A DNA stretch of 64,000 nucleotides from NCBI GenBank assembly GCA_024336345.1, contig JANFOG010000007.1, forward strand, positions 434,001-498,000, read 5' to 3'. Positions 12,080 to 23,100 of the stretch are shown in pieces (the stretch's first letter is position 1; each line of letters starts with the position of its first letter). Below the pieces are notes generated by a model. That model saw only the letters and a program-made list of their open reading frames with translations. It did no database searches and was not told the DNA's origin. Source of the stretch: Mariannaea sp. PMI_226. Lineage: Eukaryota > Ascomycota > Sordariomycetes > Hypocreales > Nectriaceae. A program made the translations under genes and the position numbers.

Positions 12080-13635
12080 ATGACTTCATCACTTGCCGCT
12101 TCCCTTAACGACCCCAGCCTCTTTGTGGAGAAGTCCTACATCGACGGCAAATGGGTGTCTTCCAAGTCCTCTGAGACCTTCGAGGTGCGCAACCCAGCAA
12201 CTGGCGATGTCATTGGCCACTGCCCCGAGTCGAACCTAGAAGACCTTGAAGATGCAATCCAGGCTGCCAACAGAGCTTTCCCTACATGGAGAGCCCTCTC
12301 AGGCCGACAGCGCGGCAGGATGCTGCGCAAGGTGTTTGATCTCTTGGTGGCGAACCAGCAGGATCTGGGCAAGATCAACACCGCCGAGAACGGAAAGGCA
12401 AAGGGCGATTCAGACGGCGAGGTGCTGTTCGCTGCTAGCTTCTTTGAATGGTTCGGCGAGGAGGCGCCCCGAATCTATGGCGATGTCATCCCTCACAGCA
12501 ACCCCCAGGCCAGAACTCATGTCCTCAAGGAGCCCGTGGGCGTCTGCGGTCTTATTGTCCCCTGGAACTTCCCCCTAGCCATGGGCGCCCGCAAGATTGC
12601 TCCCGCTCTCGCGGCTGGATGCACGGTGGTCCTCAAGTCGGACGGCCTGACTCCCTTCTCCTCAAATGCTCTCGCTGTCCTGTGTGAGCGAGCGGGTATT
12701 CCCAAGGGTGTTCTCAACGTTGTGACAGCTCTGAACAACACCCCCAAGGTCGGACTCGCCATGTGCGAGTCTGATATCATCAAGAAGATCTCCTTTACTG
12801 GCTCGACCCGTGTCGGCAAGCTGTTGATGGCTCAGTCAAGCAGCACCCTCAAGAAGCTCAGCCTCGAGTTGGGAGGTAACGCTCCCTTCATTGTCTTCGA
12901 CGACGCGGATGTGGAGACTGCGGTGGCCAGTGCCCTGATCAGCAAGTTCAAGGTCACTGGTCAGACATGCGTATGCGCCAACCGACTCTTCGTGCAGGAA
13001 GGTATTTACGACAAGTTCAGCCAGCGTCTTTGCGAAGAAGTGAAGAAGTTCCGTGTCGGCCACGGCACCGATGCATCATCCACCCACGGACCCTTGACCA
13101 ACGGTATCGCGAAGGTGGAGGACCATATCCAGGACGCCGTCAGCAAGAACGGCAAGGTCCTGCTGGGTGGAAACCGATTGTCAGAGCTTGGACCCAACTT
13201 TTTCGAGCTCACCGTGCTGGGCGACGTCGACGACACAATGCAGGTGACCACCGAGGAGACATTCGGTCCTCTCGCTGCGTTGGCCAAGTTCAAGACGGAG
13301 GATGAGGTGATTGAGAGAGCGAACAAGGCCGAGGTTGGATTGGCCGCATACCTCATGACTTCAGACCTGGCTCGATCGCATCGCGTCTCTGAACGACTAC
13401 AGACCGGCATGGTCGCCATCAATACCGGTGTCATCTCGGACGCTGGAGCGCCGTAAGTTTGCCCCTCCTTGGAAAGACGTATTAAACTTGGTAATGGACA
13501 AGGATGCTAACAAAGGTTGACAGGTTCGGTGGCGTCAAGCATTCGGGTATGGGCCGCGAGGGCAGCAAGTACGGCGTCGAGGACTACATGACTATTAAGA
13601 TGATCGTGACTGGCGGTATCAACACGGTGTACTAA
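12080..13635 (+). CDS. Succinate-semialdehyde dehydrogenase-type aldehyde dehydrogenase
   Basis: The enzyme would oxidise an aldehyde to an acid with NAD(P)+. Exons are 12080-13452 and 13524-13635 (71-bp intron), giving 494 residues, the normal length for the family. The catalytic Glu lies in LELGGNAPF (E263) and the catalytic Cys in GQTCVCAN (C297); PWNFPL and the C-terminal [17 protein letters not shown] block are those of the GabD/UGA2 subgroup. The usual K-P-(A/S) after the co-factor strand is K-S-D here, a small deviation. GABA-shunt housekeeping is the default reading. A role in oxidising an intermediate of the neighbouring PKS pathway is only suggested by position between a cluster regulator and a transporter. 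Confidence 0.93.
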
Positions 13636-14737
13636 TGAATTTTCTGCGGAAAAAAAGGTGATTGTGGGCAATGATGGTGATAGCTACGCGAAGGGGGACA
13701 TGCCTCTGGGAAGGGATGCATCCACTTTTGGCTGGATCATACATGTAATAGATAGCCCTCAAGGAGGGCGTCCAACCACCTCGGTATCAACCGGTGGATC
13801 AACAAGGGCAAATGAGACAAGCGTAAAAAGAAGAAAAAAAATGATAGCAGGGATTATTCTCCAAGAAGGCATTTTTCTGTCGTGTGCTTCCTTGATTGCA
13901 ACGTGCCTGTTTGTACAGATTACATCCTCCATCCAACATCCTTGACAGCCCGCATCCTGGACGGCCCTCCATCCAATCTTAGACCTCGCCGCCCAACACT
14001 CTCAGCCCAGACAGCCCAGAAGTGTGAAAGGGTTTGTAATAGCCAGTATGTAATTGTCTTGTCATACGACAAAGTGCGACATTGTATCCTGGAATCACAG
14101 CACATCACACTAAAAAAATTGAACAAGTTTGTGCGACATTAACATCAGGGACTTTTCGCTTTTTGGATCACCATGCACTTCCAGGATTCTTCAGCTAGCT
14201 CCTTGGTTCATTGCAAGCGGGGGGGGGGCGTCCGGGCGGATGCTCCCGAGTCCTCCAAGACGTCCAAAGAAAAAAAAAAGGAAAAAAAAAAAACGCCCAG
14301 TCTCGCGTTATTCTCCAGTGCTTCTCTTGCATCATGACGCAACTAAATTTCTCGGTCAGCAGACAAGTGGCCGGATAGAGGCCGTCGGGGCTGAACACTT
14401 TCCTCTCTCGACAGTGCCGTGCAGATCTTTGTCGACGCCTGAGCCGCACGATCCAATCATAGTTCCGGCGATGGTTCGCAGCGCCCATTGCACCATCACT
14501 CCCCGCCTCGACGCAACCCACCCAGGGATGGTGAAGCCCCCGCGTTTGCGGAGAGCTTTGCCCCCCCTTCGAGTTCAAATAGGGAAATAGAATGGGGGTT
14601 TCTATAAAACCTCACGTCTCCCTGCGGCTGTCGGGGTTTTGGAGAGTGCATGACGTTCTCGGAGAACCATCCATCCTGCGGGGTAGAAATTCTGTTCGCA
14701 TTGTTGAGAATCTGCTCCCCTATTAATCCGTCTAAAT
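13636..14737. other. Intergenic with homopolymer tracts
   Basis: No gene is seen. A run of nine or more G at about 14220 and purine/A-rich tracts at 14267-14292 are simple-sequence features. The rest should hold the 3' flank of the aldehyde dehydrogenase and the promoter of the MFS gene. Confidence 0.5.
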
Positions 14738-16458
14738 ATGGCTTCATCGTTGAAGCAGCAGGGGTCGAACCATGATCTACAGGGCAAAGATGACAGCACA
14801 GCCAATCACGAGGGCCTCCCAGCTAGCTTGAGCTCCAGCACGGAAGATGTCACCATCATCCCAAAGGGCGTGCTAGACCCCGTCTACGAGGCCAAGGCAA
14901 TCATACTCAATAGGGCTGTATGTCAAGCTATCACCCGTTTAGTTTGGTAGCGAGCCACATAACTGACACTATCGCGCAGATCCGAGAAGTTGGAATGGGC
15001 AGATATCAATGGGAGCTCTTCTTTGTCATCGGCTTCGGATGGGCCAGCGATAACCTCTGGCCCATCGTCACCTCTCTCATCTTCACCCCAGTCGCCAATG
15101 AATTCCTTCCCAAGCGTCCACCGCTGCTGACCCTCGCACAGAACATTGGCCTTCTCGGCGGTGCCATGTTCTGGGGCTTTGGGTGTGATATTTTTGGGCG
15201 CAGGTGGGCCTTCAACCTCACCCTTGGACTTACAGCTGTCTGGGGCCTTATTGCAGCTGGTGCACCCAACTTCGCCGCCATTGGCATCTTTGCTGCGTTT
15301 TGGTCTTTTGGTGTGGGAGGAAACCTACCCGTGGACTCAGCCATCTTCCTCGAGTTTCTGCCGGCCACTCACCAGTATCTTCTCACGATCCTATCTATTG
15401 ATTGGGCTATTGCGCAGGTCATTGCCACACTTATCGCTTGGCCGCTGCTGGGTAATCTAACCTGCCAGGAAGGCGAAACATGTTCCCGGAGCAAGAATAT
15501 GGGTTGGAGATATTTTGTCATCACCGTTGGAGGACTAACTCTCATCATGTTCATCATCCGTTTCGTATTCTTTACCATCTACGAGTCGCCGAAATATTTG
15601 ATGAGCAAGGGACGTGACGAGGAAGCCGTCAAGGTCATCCACGAGGTTGCGAGGCGAAATGGAACGACTAGCTCATTAACCATTGAAGATCTGAAGGCAG
15701 TTGAGCCAGAGGGTTATGTTGCCCATACAGATGCTGCCACTGCCGTAAAGAGAAACCTAGAGAAGGTCGACCTCAGTCACATCCGCGCCTTATTCGCAAC
15801 ACGAACACTCGGACTCAGTACTGGACTTATCATGTTTGTCTGGGCTCTCATTGGTCTCGCATACCCGCTCTACAACGCCTTCCTACCTTACATTCAAGCC
15901 ACCAGAGGAGCAGACTTTGGAGACGGCAGTACTTACTTGACGTATCGCAACAGCTTAATCATCGCCGTGTTGGGTGTCCCAGGCGCGTTGCTCGGCGGCT
16001 TTCTCGTCGAACTGCCCCAAATGGGACGCAAGGGAACCTTGGCGGCGAGCACCGTTCTCACAGGCGTGTTTCTCTATGGATCTACGACTGCCGTGACTAG
16101 CAACTCACTTCTGGGATGGAACTGCGCGTTTAGTTTCTTCAGCAATATTATGTACGCTGTTCTATATGGCTTCACGCCGGAGTTGTTCCCCACGCCCCAG
16201 CGCGGAACGGGTAACGCACTTGCGGCAACATGTAACCGCGTCTTTGGCATCATGGCGGTAAGTGTTCCCTGACGATCGACAGTTCCCGTCCAAAATCTTT
16301 TTTTTTCAACTGCTGATGTTTGAAACTAGCCCATTATTGCGATGTTTGCCAATTTGCAGACCTCTGCTCCTGTTTACACCAGTGGCGCACTCTTCATTGC
16401 CGCTGGTTTAATTGTTCTTGTACTTCCTTATGAGTCCAGAGGGAGAGCAGCTCTATAA
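14738..16458 (+). CDS. Major facilitator superfamily transporter, SV2/SVOP-like
   Basis: Exons are 14738-14917, 14980-16257 and 16330-16458 (introns 62 and 72 bp), giving 528 residues. A polar cytoplasmic N-terminus of about 65 residues is followed by roughly twelve hydrophobic segments. Family landmarks are GFGWASDNLWPIV in the first membrane segment, the loop FGCDIFGRRWAF, the post-segment-6 YESPKYLMSKGR and the late GFTPELFPTPQRGTGNA. This is the sugar-transporter/SV2-like fold of the MFS rather than the DHA1/DHA2 drug exporters. Substrate is unknown; export of a cluster product or uptake of an organic acid are both possible. It lies between the aldehyde dehydrogenase and the second Zn2Cys6 gene, all on the same strand. 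Confidence 0.92.
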
Positions 16459-17133
16459 TGAAAAGTGGACATGAGGAAGTAATGCTAGATCTGGATCCGC
16501 TGGCTCAGTATGCTATTCAAGAGACTAGAGATTAAATTAAGGGTAATGGGTTGTATTCCGTAGATATGATACTTAGATTATATCCATGTTGGACTGTGCA
16601 ATACAACGTATTTTGACCTTCCTGGCTCTGCGCCCCAACAAGGTTCAAAGTCTGATGAGAAAAATTCTAACAGTACTAATGCTACGAGCAGGGTATTCAT
16701 ACTCGTCAATTGCGATTGGTTCTCGACTAATAGTAGGAAAGCACAACGATATGTTCGGGAACACTGGGCAGTTCGAGTTGTTGATGAGAAGGGATGGACT
16801 ATCATCCGCCAGGCTTCATATATCCATATATACATGTCTGTCAGCACGAGTCATTCTGGGGAATAACTTACTCGAGTCAACATGCCTGCATCAAGTTGCA
16901 AAAGCCTCTCTTCAGTTCAATGTTCAAGCACTATGTCTGGCTAAAGACGGCTCAATAAACCCACTTCCCCAGAATGACTAATCTCCTAGTTCCATCCAAG
17001 AACGCCCTCTACCACTCCATTAGGTAATTGTAATTCAACATTCTCAACCGAAGTCGCCCTCTCAACCTCATTAATTAGTTGCGTGTGCAAGGCATCCCGA
17101 GGCCTTTCAAGTTCTCATGGCTCTTCATTCGGC
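16459..17133. other. Intergenic, no gene seen
   Basis: This 675-base stretch has only short frames without motifs. It contains the downstream flank of the transporter and the promoter of the next regulator. Confidence 0.5.
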
Positions 17134-19371
17134 ATGCGACAATCAAGGAAGAACAGGGTAGAGTCGTCCCGGACTCGAATTCGCTCCTTTGGGGGCTGTC
17201 TGACCTGCAGAACCCGCAAGGTCAAGTGCGACGAGACCCATCCGTCATGTCGCCAATGCTCGAGGTCCGGGCTTGCTTGTGGCGGCTACGAGGCCAAGAT
17301 TCGCTTCGTTCACTTTTCGCCTGATGGAACGGGACCGCGAGACAATATCAGCGAGAATGACGGTGGCCATAGCCGCCGAATACTCTTTACCGGTATGAAG
17401 CATTGAAAAAAAATAAAACCCGCTGTCATGAGGCCAAATATGCTAATGAATCTGACTTGTAGAGTCGGAGCGGGCGACCATGTCAAGACACATGCAGCTA
17501 CTTGTCGATGAAGATCAACTCGATCAACTGCTGAGTGCCCTGGACTCTGACCCCAAACGCCATATATTGGAGCTGCCAATACAACAAAATAGTCCGTTCT
17601 CGGTCTTTCCGGCTAATGAATCAAATTGCGGCTCATCACATGAGCCTATCAGTTCACTACCTGGCGTCGTGGAGCCGCCTCCCCAGACGTCACAGAATAA
17701 TCTCCACACAGGCATCATTGGCATCGCGAATACCTGCCCTTGGGATGAAGGTAGTATTGACGCTTCCAATGCACTTCCACTAGGCGACAGTCTTACGGAT
17801 GCTGTTCACATCGACAATCTCGAAATACTGGCTCTTGATTTGTTGCCTTTCTCCATGACCACTTCTGAGGTGATACCTATGAATATTGCTCAGGGAACCA
17901 CAATCTCGCCAATTGATTTACACCTCGATTATAGCTTCAATGAAGAGATTTATGGCTTCGTCTCTTCTCATGCCCATTTTCTCCTTGAACACTACAAGTC
18001 TCAGACAGGGAAGCTTTTCTCCCCCCTTCGGGTTCGCAAGCCACCATGGAGTATTTTACATTTACCACGAGCACTCTCGGCCTTGTCGGAGCTAAGCATA
18101 TTTAAAAAGACGAAGCATGCACATACTTCGCTCTTTTATTCGGTTCTAGCTGTCAGTGCGTTCAACTGGGATAACATCCACCGAGATCAGATAGACAGCA
18201 CGACATATTGGCGAAATGTTGGACAGGGTTTCTGGCATGCTGCTAAGAAAGAACTTGAATTGACCTGCGAGACTGAATTGTCGGGTGAGAAGAGCTCCAA
18301 GTATAAAGATATTCTTATGGCCGTTTTGACCATGGTTACCATTTCTGTACGTTATGAATTCACCCTCCTCAAACTATCATAACAGGCTTGCTGACCGAAG
18401 ACATCTATCAACAGGTGGTAACTGCCCAACAAGAAGAAGCTCGATCTTATCTACTCCATGCTGAGATGTTCATATCTCTTCGCGGAATACCAAAGGCCAA
18501 TAAGTCGAGAAAGGTAAAACTTCTTCACTCCATATACCTATTTCTGCGAGTTATTGAAGAGAGCACGTTCATGTATCCCCCGGACAAACAACCACTTATG
18601 GCGCCATCGCAACCTGCAGATAACATGATGTTCCCTTCTCTAAGGACACATAGCCTGTGTTTAGGGAGAGACCTCGATGGTGCCTGTTGCATGGATTTCG
18701 AGTTTGGGCTATTCGGCGACCTGGATTACCAAAAGAATCCTGCATTCAAAGAGATTTACGGATTCCCGCAAGAATTACTCTCTTTTATCTCACGGGCGAC
18801 CTTTCTAGCTAATCAAATAACGATGTATCGGAGAAACTTTCCTGATCTGGCTATGAGCACTGAGCTTGAGAACTCCGCTGTGGAGCTGGAGAATGAGCTC
18901 TGTGCATGGAACGAAAACTGGGAGAACAGCGACGGGGATGGAGATGATCCGGTCGCAGCGTTTGCCAATCGCGCCATCATGTCCCATCTTATTGCGGCCT
19001 TCCACTATGCCACCATCATTTTCTTTTACCGAAGGGTGCGCCAGTTGAACCCCCTGCTCCTGCAATCTTACGTTGAGAAGACGATCGCCAACCTTGAAGG
19101 ATTCGAGCAAGAGCAGCACAACTTCTCGCTAGTCAATTGCGGGATTGTGTGGCCGGGTTTTATAGCTGGAGCCGAGGCGACAGACCCAACGCTGCAGGCG
19201 CGTTTCTACAAACGTCTGCAAGATTGTTCAAGATCAAGCGGTATGCAGAATTTCGGCTTCGCGGCTGATTTTCTGCAACATCTTTGGGGTCTTCGCAAGC
19301 AGAAGGGTAACGAGAATATGACTTGGATGGATCTTGTCATAGATAGACAACTAAGCCTAGTCCTAACGTGA
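17134..19371 (+). CDS. Zn2Cys6 transcription factor of the ARCA/ACR-2-like (Fungal_trans_2) type
   Basis: Exons are 17134-17392, 17463-18346 and 18415-19371 (introns 70 and 68 bp), giving 699 residues. The zinc cluster has cysteines at 22, 25, 32, 39, 42 and 49 (GCLTCRTRKVKCDE, then CRQCSRSGLACGGY), a form common in arginine-catabolism/acriflavine-type regulators. The C-terminal two-thirds matches the Fungal_trans_2 pattern (for example VVTAQQEEARSYLLHAEMFI, LVNCGIVWPGFIAGAEA). I chose the first ATG in frame upstream of the zinc cluster. Being adjacent to an MFS transporter, it may be a local regulator of that gene. Its link to the PKS cluster 13 kb away is uncertain. Confidence 0.92.
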
Positions 19372-20151
19372 CATTCAGAGGTTGCCTTTGTATAATACCA
19401 ATATATGATAAGACGAAAGTTGAGAACTCCGAAAGCCTTTTTTCTTTCACTGCACCTAAAACTAGTACCTACTACACCCAAGGTCTGGGAAGGGCAAAGC
19501 CGTGTATCTAAGCACTAATTCGCTGGCAGTCCATTTCTGACCACACCCACGCGATCAACTGCATTGGTGCGGATACAGCTAAAGTTGTAGACCAATCGTA
19601 TTCGTCTTAGATACTGAAATATTGAGCGAGATGCTACTCTGCGGTGGAAAGGAGACAAAAAGGAAAACCCGTCATATGAACCAACGGGGAAACTTGAGCC
19701 GAGGGCCTTCTATACCCTACTGGTATATCCTCCGTTCCTAATCTGAGGATCAGGTTGCGCCGGTCGTGGGATGGGGCAGGACCATTCCCCTAGTATCAAA
19801 TGCTCATGCACAATCCATAGATTGCTGGGGAAGTTTTTGGGTGAACCGATAATCAGCCAATACTACACCCTGGCTTACCCCTGACCTGTGGGTTAACGTG
19901 ACCAACATGCAGAAGAGTTGAAATCCTGTAACCAACATGCAGAAAAATAGTCGCACTAGCAAAAGAACCAGAATCCATGACTATTTGCTTTCGCCCAGCC
20001 TCCGTGGGTTGTTTTTCGACAATCTCTCGCCCTTTGGTCTCACCTCGAAAAACGGAAAACTCTTTTGGCCTGATAAACAAAGGCCGGTGTTTCTAATGTA
20101 TTGAGTCCACTCTTATTCCAAAGTACAAGGCGATAATTCCGTCCAGTTATC
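19372..20151. other. Intergenic; promoter side of the HSP90-ATPase gene
   Basis: No gene is seen in this 780-base stretch. It contains a short tandem-like direct repeat at 19901-19944 (listed separately) about 210-250 bases upstream of the next start codon. Confidence 0.5.
19901..19944. repeat. 14-bp direct repeat upstream of the HSP90-ATPase gene
   Basis: ACCAACATGCAGAA occurs at 19901-19914 and again at 19931-19944, a 30-base period. The two bases upstream are TG and TA respectively, so 15 of 16 positions match. This could be a paired regulator site or chance local duplication. Confidence 0.6.
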
Positions 20152-23100
20152 ATGGCGAGCGTACAGGAAGCCGAGCAGATCGTGTGGCGCCAAACCGAGA
20201 ATTATGGAATCCTAGATAAAGATATGATGGACGATATCGAAAAGTTCAACTCTGAATACCGCCGCAAGATTGATAGGAACTGGCTGAGGATAGAAACCGT
20301 GGCTTCGCATTCTATCAAAGTGTGAGCGATCAAGCGAAATCTTGGGTATATGTGAACTAACCTTGGTCGTTCTTTAGATTAGCAAAGCAGATTTACGGCA
20401 GTGGAGCCCGATTCGTTTTTGAACTGCTTCAAAATGCCGAGGACAACAACTTCTCAAAGGCTGAAAAGAAAAAGGCACCACCTTTCATATCCTTCAAAAT
20501 ATATCCAGACCGAATCATCGTCGAGTGCAATGAAGATGGTTTTAATGAACGGGATATAGAGGCTATTTGCGCGGTTGGACAGAGCACCAAGTCGGCTGCC
20601 CATGGGTATATTGGTGCCAAAGGAATTGGTTTCAAGTCTGTATTCATCGCCGCGCATGAAGTTCTTATCCAGTCTGGAAACTTCTCCTTCAAATTCCAGC
20701 ACAAAAAAACAGATCCAGGTATAGGCATGGTCAGGCCTATCTGGGTTAATCCTGATGATCTTGAGACCATCCCCAACCCCCCTCTTACTCGCATGACGCT
20801 CTACATCCATGAAGACGGAGACCAGGTCGAAATTCAGCATCTGAAGAGGGTCATCTCTATGCAATTCGACGATCTTCGGGAAACATGCTTACTCTTCCTC
20901 GAAAAGCTCCAGAAAGTCAGCGTAGCATTCTACGATGACAAAGGCGAACTAGAGCGATCGAAACAGTTCCGCAAGCATCAACTTGACGAACACCAAGTGT
21001 CTCTACAAACCACGTCCATTATTAATGGAGAAGAAATCACTAAAAGCCAAATCTACCACATCACGAAACAGAAAGCTACTGGCTTGGCAGGAAGCGACAA
21101 TCGTGAGGTTCCTAATACGGAAGATGGTCGAAGCAGCTCCTCCACTGCCGAGGTAGTTCTGGCTTTCCCACTCACAAGCGCCTCCTTGCCACTCATTAGC
21201 CGTGACAACCAAGATCTCTTTGCATTTTTGCCTCTTAGAAAATCTGATTACAAGGTTGGTGTGATTACTCTTCCGTGACATGAGGGATATTCCCGAGTAT
21301 TTGCTGACAGGCTTGATATAGTTTCTCATTCACTCAGATTTCGATACGAATGCCAGTCGGCAGGATATTGTCACTTCATCGCGGCGAAATCTTGGCCTCC
21401 GTCCCTGGATTGCGGAAGCATTCTTGAAAGCAGTATTACAGTTCTGCGAGCATCCTACCCTCTGCTATCATTGGCCACTTTTCCTCCCATCCCCCAACAA
21501 TGGCCACGATGGGTTTTGGTCTGGTCTGGTCCGTGAGATCCAATCCAAGATGGCGAAAGCTCATATTATGAGGTCACGTAAACGGAATGACTTGCGTCTC
21601 ATTAGCGACGTCATTATTCTTACTGATGATTGGAAAGACGGGCATGGACAACCTATATTTGACGACCCAATTGATGATATATATCTTTCACCGACCTATC
21701 CTCAATCAGCAACCAATATTCTCATCGGTTATGGTCTCATGGCTGCGACTGCTGCTACTGCGGTTCGCTTGCTGGAGGCTGATCTCCGCAGCTCCAACCC
21801 GAAAATGCATGGAAAAGATACGAGTGATGAATGGCATTCGGCTGCGGCACGGGCAATTTCTCAACGGGTTGAGTGGAAACAATTTATACTCAAAATAAGA
21901 TATCTTCCTTTACTTCCTCTGAGAGAAGGGGAATGGACATCGATTACGTCAGGCCCAGTTTATTTCTCAGCGACAAAGAATATTGACATTCCTGATTCCT
22001 TAAATCTTCGGGTAATAATGCCTTCAGCGTCTCAAAATCCCGATCGAAAGGCCCTATTTCGTCGCCTAGGAGTCTCTGAAGCTACCATTGACCTTGTGAG
22101 ATCCTCAATTCTCAAGCGTTTCAACCCATCTCTGGGCATCATCTTATTTCGGAATATCAAGTCATATCTTGATTATCTGTACCTAACACATCAGCCTGAC
22201 GCACACTCAAACGAAGTGTATGCAGGCTTGTGGGTTACCATTGATAATTGGAAGTGCAGATACCCGCAGCAATCGGATATTTACCTTCCCGGTACGAATC
22301 ATGCCTACAGCCCCGCCAACCTCCTAGCTGCTCATGACACTGCACCCGGTCTATCTGTTTACTTTCTACATTCAATACACATGGAGAATGTACCAACTAA
22401 GCCGACTTTGGCTCACCCAAGTTGGGAGAGGTGGCTTTGCGATTCCGTCGGCATACGGGAGCGACTACGGCTCCTGTCACGAAATGGGGACGCTTTGTCT
22501 GATACTTTTCTCTACGTCTTCAAGCATCGCCCAGATAAATTCTTGGGGTTATTTGAGCATCTTTGGTTACGCGAGAAGTCGAATTTGTTGAGAAATCGAA
22601 CTCTCCGATCTAGAATCGAGGATCTTTCCGCCAAGGACCTTTGCGGCGTGAACTTTTCACTCAAGTTGAAAGATGCTTGGCTTCCTTCCAAACGTCTGCA
22701 AGAATCCGTCAGTCGCTATATGGAAAATCCCGAACAATTCCCCTTTTTAAAACTGGAGGAATCCGACTCGAGTGAACAGCTGCGGGCCAAGTGGAATTTC
22801 CTGCATTTGTATTTCTCTGTCGGAAAAGATGAGACCCTAGAGTTCCTTCTTGAAATACTCCGCTGCATTGAGCGATCGAACCCTAAGCCTTCCTCCATTA
22901 GTCAGACCCAAAACGTGTTTAACTTATATGCCGCTATCTACGCTAAACTTACGGTTGCTGAAGATGAATCGGGATCGCGGGACAAGGTTAAGTTAGTATG
23001 CACACGATTCCATCCGAGACATAGTACTGATTACTATTGCGAATAGGAAATTCTTTTATAACTATGGCATCATGATCCCAGATGATCAGGCTCCTACATG

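Noticed and set aside
13805..14300. Purine-rich and poly-A/poly-G tracts considered as transposon ends
   Set aside because: No terminal inverted repeats or target duplication seen; they look like simple-sequence slippage.
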